The position numbers and the translations under genes were made by a program. Of a stretch of 8,541 bases of DNA, positions 5,696 through 8,541 are shown piece after piece. The notes under the pieces are model-generated. The model saw only the letters and a list, made by a program, of their open reading frames with translations, searched no databases and was not told where the DNA came from. Position 1 is the stretch's first letter. Each line of letters opens with the position of its first letter. This DNA comes from Candidatus Methanoplasma sp. (lineage in GTDB: Archaea > Thermoplasmatota > Thermoplasmata > Methanomassiliicoccales > Methanomethylophilaceae). The stretch lies in the NCBI GenBank assembly GCA_031271555.1, contig JAISVN010000160.1, forward strand, positions 1 to 8,541, written 5' to 3'.

Positions 5696-5973
5696 TGGCG
5701 AAGATGGCGAACTACAAGGATCTGGTCATGGGAGACCGTGTCATAGAACCCGGCAACTCAGAGAAGTTCCACACCGGCGACTGGAGAAGCCTCGTTCCGG
5801 TGATCGACATGGAGAAGTGCATAAACTGCCTCACATGCTGGATATACTGCCCCGACGGAAGCATACTCGTCGAGAACGAGAAACTCAAAGGGATAAAGCT
5901 GTCGCACTGCAAAGGATGCGGCATATGCGCAAAAGCATGCCCTAAGAAGGCAATAGAAATGAAGGAGGAGTGA
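5695..5973 (+). CDS. porD: Pyruvate:ferredoxin oxidoreductase, delta subunit (2[4Fe-4S] ferredoxin-like)
   Basis: This 92-residue chain carries the two clusters that pass electrons from the catalytic subunits to ferredoxin. Counting from the ATG at 5695, cluster motifs are C42-x2-C45-x2-C48-x3-C52-P (CINCLTCWIYCP) and C72-x2-C75-x2-C78-x3-C82-P (CKGCGICAKACP), the pattern for two [4Fe-4S] centres. The N-terminal segment (EPGNSEKFHTGDWRSLVPVID) is the usual lead-in of POR/VOR delta chains. Two adjacent ATGs (5692 and 5695) are possible. GGAGG at 5683-5687 lies 4 nt before the first and 7 nt before the second, so I prefer 5695; 5692 would add one Met and give the ATGA overlap. Translation is coupled to porG either way. 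Confidence 0.95.
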   Translation: MAKMANYKDLVMGDRVIEPGNSEKFHTGDWRSLVPVIDMEKCINCLTCWIYCPDGSILVENEKLKGIKLSHCKGCGICAKACPKKAIEMKEE

Positions 5974-5975
5974 AC

Positions 5976-7139
5976 ATGAGCAAAGATATCGCAATAAACG
6001 GAGACGCAGCAGTCGCGCTCGCCTGGAAACAGGTGGACCCGGATGTCTGCGCGGCATACCCGATCACGCCTCAGACCATAATAGTTGAGAAATTCGCAGA
6101 ATACGTTTCGAACGGAGAGGTGTCAACGGAGTTCGTGTGCGTCGAATCGGAGCACAGCGCCCTGACCCTCTGCGTTACATCCGCATCCGCCGGAGCGAGG
6201 ACGTTCACAGCAACGGCATCGCAGGGTCTGGCATACATGTGGGAGATGATGCCGATCGCGGCATCGATGAGGGTCCCGATGATAATGGCAGTCGCCAACA
6301 GGGCCGTCAGCGGACCCATCAACATCAACAACGACCACGGGGACGTTATGAGCGCAAGGGACTGCGGATGGGTCACACTGTTCGCAGAGAATGTCCAGGA
6401 GGCGTACGACATATCCGTCATAGCCCCGAGGATATGCGAACACCACGACGTTCAGCTTCCCGGACTCGTGAACCTTGACGGTTTCATATTGACTCACGCG
6501 ATAGAGAGGATGACGCCTCTCGATGAGAAGACAGTCAAAGATTACGTGGGAGAATACAAGCCGCTCTATCCTCTTCTGGATGTCAAGAAGCCCGTATCTC
6601 ACAACCTCATGGACGGTCCGCTGTTCTACTTCCCGCACAAATACCAGACGGTGCTTGCGATGGAGAACGCGCTGGAAGTCACCAGAGAGGCATTCCGCGA
6701 CTTCGAGAAGGTCTCCGGCAGGAAGTACAATGTTGTCGAAGAGTACAAGTGCGACGACGCCGACTGCATCGCGATAGTACTGGGATCATCCTTCGGAACA
6801 ATGAAGGAAGCGGTCGACCAGCTCCGCAGCGAAGGCAAGAAGGTCGGAGTGGCCATGCCTCGCCTGTTCAGGCCGTGGCCGGTCGCAGACCTCGCGAAGC
6901 TCATGAAAGGAAAGAAGACGGTAATAGTCATGGACAGACACCTCAGCATAGGATCATACGGTCCGATGTTCCCTGAGGTCGTCGCCGCAGCACTCGAGAA
7001 CGACGACATGCCGAAGATGTACAACTTCATCTACGGACTCGGAGGAGTGGACACGATGGTGTCGGACTTCGTTTCGGTCTTCAACGATGCGGAGAGCGGA
7101 AATGCAAAGAGGGTCAATTATGTGGGGGTGAAAGAATGA
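5976..7139 (+). CDS. porA: Pyruvate:ferredoxin oxidoreductase, alpha subunit
   Basis: The alpha chain holds the pyrimidine-side thiamine-diphosphate domain. Motifs counted from the ATG at 5976 (387 residues): AAYPITPQT (26-34) with the conserved Thr31; EFVCVESEHSA (52-62) with the conserved SEH-type Glu; TATASQGLAYMWEMM (78-92); and NRAVSGPININNDHGDVMSARDCGW (108-132). This last 'NRA-SGP-NI-NDH-D' form is typical of pyruvate-type enzymes rather than the 2-oxoisovalerate or 2-oxoglutarate types, so it supports pyruvate as substrate. The C-terminal ~150 residues (VLGSSFGTMKEAV, GKKVGVAMPRLFRPWP, VIVMDRHLSIGSYGPM) match the transketolase C-terminal-like domain. A GTG at 5970 would add two residues but overlaps the AAGGAGG ribosome binding site (5962-5968); the ATG at 5976 has GGAGG at 7 nt and follows the porD stop by 2 nt. 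Confidence 0.96.
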   Translation: MSKDIAINGDAAVALAWKQVDPDVCAAYPITPQTIIVEKFAEYVSNGEVSTEFVCVESEHSALTLCVTSASAGARTFTATASQGLAYMWEMMPIAASMRVPMIMAVANRAVSGPININNDHGDVMSARDCGWVTLFAENVQEAYDISVIAPRICEHHDVQLPGLVNLDGFILTHAIERMTPLDEKTVKDYVGEYKPLYPLLDVKKPVSHNLMDGPLFYFPHKYQTVLAMENALEVTREAFRDFEKVSGRKYNVVEEYKCDDADCIAIVLGSSFGTMKEAVDQLRSEGKKVGVAMPRLFRPWPVADLAKLMKGKKTVIVMDRHLSIGSYGPMFPEVVAAALENDDMPKMYNFIYGLGGVDTMVSDFVSVFNDAESGNAKRVNYVGVKE

Positions 7140-8086
7140 GCTCGTTGGCATTGAAGGATCTCAGCAAGCTGCCGGTAAGGCTGGCAAGCGGACACAGGCT
7201 GTGCGCCGGATGTCCGGAATCGATAATCGCAAGGCAGATACTCATGGGAACCGAGAAAGAGGTCGTGGTATCGTGCGCCACCGGATGTTTCGAGGTTTCG
7301 ACGACCATATTCCCGTTCACATCATGGAACACACCGTACATACACACCGCATTCGGCAACGGAGCGGCGACATGCGCAGGCGTCGAGACCGCCTATCAGT
7401 CCCTTAAAAGACAGGGCAAGATAAAGGAGGACATAAGGTTCGTCGCATTCGCAGGCGACGGAGCAACATACGACATCGGACTCCAGGCGCTCTCCGGCGC
7501 CATGGAGAGGGGACACCACATGCTGTTCGTCTGCCTCAACAACGAAGCGTACATGAACACCGGTATCCAGAGATCGAGCGCAACGGCCATGGGAGCCTCC
7601 ACGACCACATCGTGGGCAGGCAGCGTCATGCCCGGAAAGAAGGAATTCCCCAAGGACATGACCATGATAATGGCAGCCCATGGAATACCCTACGTGGCCC
7701 AGGCAGCTCCGCACGCATGGAGGGACATGATCGCAAAGTCGCAGAAGGCCTTTGAGATCAACGGCCCGGCATTCATAAACGCGATAGCGCCGTGCCCGAG
7801 AGGATGGAGGTTCGCTTCCGACCAGACCGTGGAGATATCCAGACTCGCCGCAGAGACCTGCATATGGCCTCTGTACGAGGTCGAGAACGGCACGGACTAC
7901 AAACTGTCCGCAGAGAGCCAGAGGATAGCCGACGGCAAACTGGAGAAGAAGCCGATAACGGACTGGATAAACTCCCAGGGCAGGTTCAGCCACCTCAAGG
8001 AAGAGAGATGGGCGCCGGTCGTCGAGAAGATGCAGGCAGAGGTCGACAGGAAGTGGGACTCTCTGCTGAAACTCTGCAAACTTTAA
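7136..8086 (+). CDS. porB: Pyruvate:ferredoxin oxidoreductase, beta subunit (TPP-binding)
   Basis: The beta chain binds the diphosphate of thiamine diphosphate and the proximal [4Fe-4S] cluster. At 316 residues it is a normal length. GDGATYDIGLQALSGAMERG (107-126) through LNNEAYMNTG (134-143) is the TPP/Mg-binding motif (GDG...NN). Cysteines C23 and C26 (CAGC), C51 (or C47), and C220 (APCPRGW) are in the positions of the cluster ligands of this family. NTGIQRSSAT is followed by AMGASTTTS; many relatives have Pro where this protein has Ala151, a small departure in the active-site loop. IMAAHGIPYVAQAAPH is also typical. The ATG overlaps the porA stop as ATGA, with GGGGTG 5 nt upstream. It is the last gene of the operon, followed by a terminator-like hairpin. 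Confidence 0.96.
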   Translation: MSSLALKDLSKLPVRLASGHRLCAGCPESIIARQILMGTEKEVVVSCATGCFEVSTTIFPFTSWNTPYIHTAFGNGAATCAGVETAYQSLKRQGKIKEDIRFVAFAGDGATYDIGLQALSGAMERGHHMLFVCLNNEAYMNTGIQRSSATAMGASTTTSWAGSVMPGKKEFPKDMTMIMAAHGIPYVAQAAPHAWRDMIAKSQKAFEINGPAFINAIAPCPRGWRFASDQTVEISRLAAETCIWPLYEVENGTDYKLSAESQRIADGKLEKKPITDWINSQGRFSHLKEERWAPVVEKMQAEVDRKWDSLLKLCKL

Positions 8087-8093
8087 GGAAACT

Positions 8094-8126
8094 GAGGGGC
8101 AACCCTCTTTCAATTTGTTTTTTGAT
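8094..8126 (+). terminator. Terminator hairpin with GCAA tetraloop after porB
   Basis: GAGGG-GCAA-CCCTC (8094-8107) is a 5-bp GC-rich stem closed by a GNRA tetraloop, followed by TTTCAATTTGTTTTTT. It begins 7 nt after the porB stop codon. Stem, stable loop and T-rich tail together make a good candidate for the end of the por transcript. Confidence 0.75.
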
Positions 8127-8129
8127 GTG

Positions 8130-8136
8130 ATATATT
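8130..8136 (+). promoter_or_regulatory. Possible TATA box before the SAP-like gene
   Basis: ATATATT at 8130-8136 resembles an archaeal TATA box. Initiation about 25 nt downstream would fall near 8157, which would favour the ATG at 8162 as a nearly leaderless start and conflict with the TTG at 8135. The two readings cannot both be right. Confidence 0.3.
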
Positions 8137-8541
8137 GGTAAGGCCCGACATCCGTATCGGAATGAGCCCGGACGAGTTCAGGAACAACTACTATCTGAAG
8201 TCTGAATTGATGGATTTCTGTAAAAGTGTGGGCTTGAGCGCATACGGCAGAAAGCCGGACCTTACTGAGAGGATCGCATACTACCTTTCAACCGGCAGGG
8301 AGATGCCGGTGAAGAAAGAGAAGAGATCGCAGCCGCCGGCCGTTTTCAGTCTGGACACGCTTATTGAAGAGAACATAACATGCTCCGAAAGGCACAGGGC
8401 ATTCTTCAAAAGCCAGATCGGAGAGGGCTTCAAGTACAATGTGCAGTTCATCCAATGGCTCAGGAAGAATCCGGGAAAGACCTATGCCGATGCTATTGAG
8501 CAGTTCTATGCGATAGCAGAGAGCAGGAAGGGCAGCAGAAC
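8135..8541 (+). CDS. SAP-like / DUF6434-type protein (partial, C terminus beyond window)
   Basis: An open frame runs off the right edge with no stop. It reads VRPDIRIGMSPDEFRNNYYLKSELMDFCKSVGL, then GRKPDLTERIAYYLSTG, resembling the SAP-like helical module (about the first 55 residues; SAP modules in general bind nucleic acid). A basic proline-containing linker (KKEKRSQPP) follows. From about residue 80, HRAFFKSQIGEGFKYNVQFIQWLRKNPGKTYADAIEQF matches the DUF6434 type of domain as I remember it. Function is unknown. I place the start at the TTG at 8135 because the RPDI stretch before the first ATG looks like the usual family N terminus; the ATG at 8162 is the alternative and would give a short or absent leader. 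No strong ribosome binding site supports either. It is separated from porB by a terminator, so it is probably its own unit. Confidence 0.75.
   Translation, partial: MVRPDIRIGMSPDEFRNNYYLKSELMDFCKSVGLSAYGRKPDLTERIAYYLSTGREMPVKKEKRSQPPAVFSLDTLIEENITCSERHRAFFKSQIGEGFKYNVQFIQWLRKNPGKTYADAIEQFYAIAESRKGSR

Noticed and set aside
5970..5975. GTG at 5970 as the start of porA
   Set aside because: It sits directly on the ribosome binding site; the ATG at 5976 has correct spacing and gives the usual family N terminus.
7322..8113. 263-codon minus-strand open frame opposite porB
   Set aside because: It is antisense to a well-supported gene, cysteine- and histidine-rich without a coherent pattern, and extends through the terminator hairpin. 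A shadow of porB codon use.
1..8541. Mobile element, CRISPR array, tRNA or rRNA gene
   Set aside because: No transposase-like frame, no regularly spaced repeat array, and no cloverleaf or rRNA-like segment was seen on either strand.

Overview
The window looks like chromosomal DNA of an archaeon. The best guess is a methanogen of the Thermoplasmatota, close to the Methanomassiliicoccales/Methanomethylophilaceae. The evidence is a four-subunit POR (gamma, delta, alpha, beta), a stand-alone PEP synthase, a CBS-CBS-ParB-like protein of a kind common in methanogens, an ABC binding protein with a C-terminal membrane anchor, frequent ATA and AGG codons, AT-rich promoter-like boxes, and strong GGAGG/GGTG ribosome binding sites mainly inside operons. 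None of the seven complete genes ends in TAG, which fits a lineage using TAG for pyrrolysine but does not prove it. The assignment rests on recognition of protein families; no database search was made.

Left part (1-1675). A minus-strand metal-chelate/corrinoid uptake operon enters from the right. A membrane-anchored BtuF/FepB-type substrate-binding protein (375-1466) is followed by the start of a BtuC/FecCD permease (1-319, cut by the window edge). A small hairpin plus T-tract lies between them. A perfect inverted repeat overlaps the ribosome binding site of the binding-protein gene.

Middle (1676-4831). A plus-strand gene for a two-CBS, ParB-like-domain protein has a 10-bp perfect inverted repeat just before its start. 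It runs tail-to-tail, with no spacer, into the minus-strand PEP synthase gene; the palindrome TGATCA supplies both stop codons.

Right part (4832-8541). An AT-rich 306-bp divergent intergenic region, rich in palindromes and short repeats, separates ppsA from the plus-strand porGDAB operon. POR links acetyl-CoA, CO2 and reduced ferredoxin to pyruvate, and PEP synthase turns pyruvate into PEP. The divergent pair is therefore a carbon-assimilation/gluconeogenesis module whose shared control region may coordinate the two. The por operon has tightly coupled gene junctions and ends at a hairpin with a GCAA tetraloop and a T-rich tail. A SAP-like/DUF6434-type protein gene then starts and runs off the right edge.

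I saw no tRNA, rRNA, CRISPR array, insertion sequence or clear sign of recent transfer. No wholly new multi-gene system is evident. The most interesting unexplained elements are the dyads in the two divergent intergenic regions and the function of the CBS-ParB-like protein.
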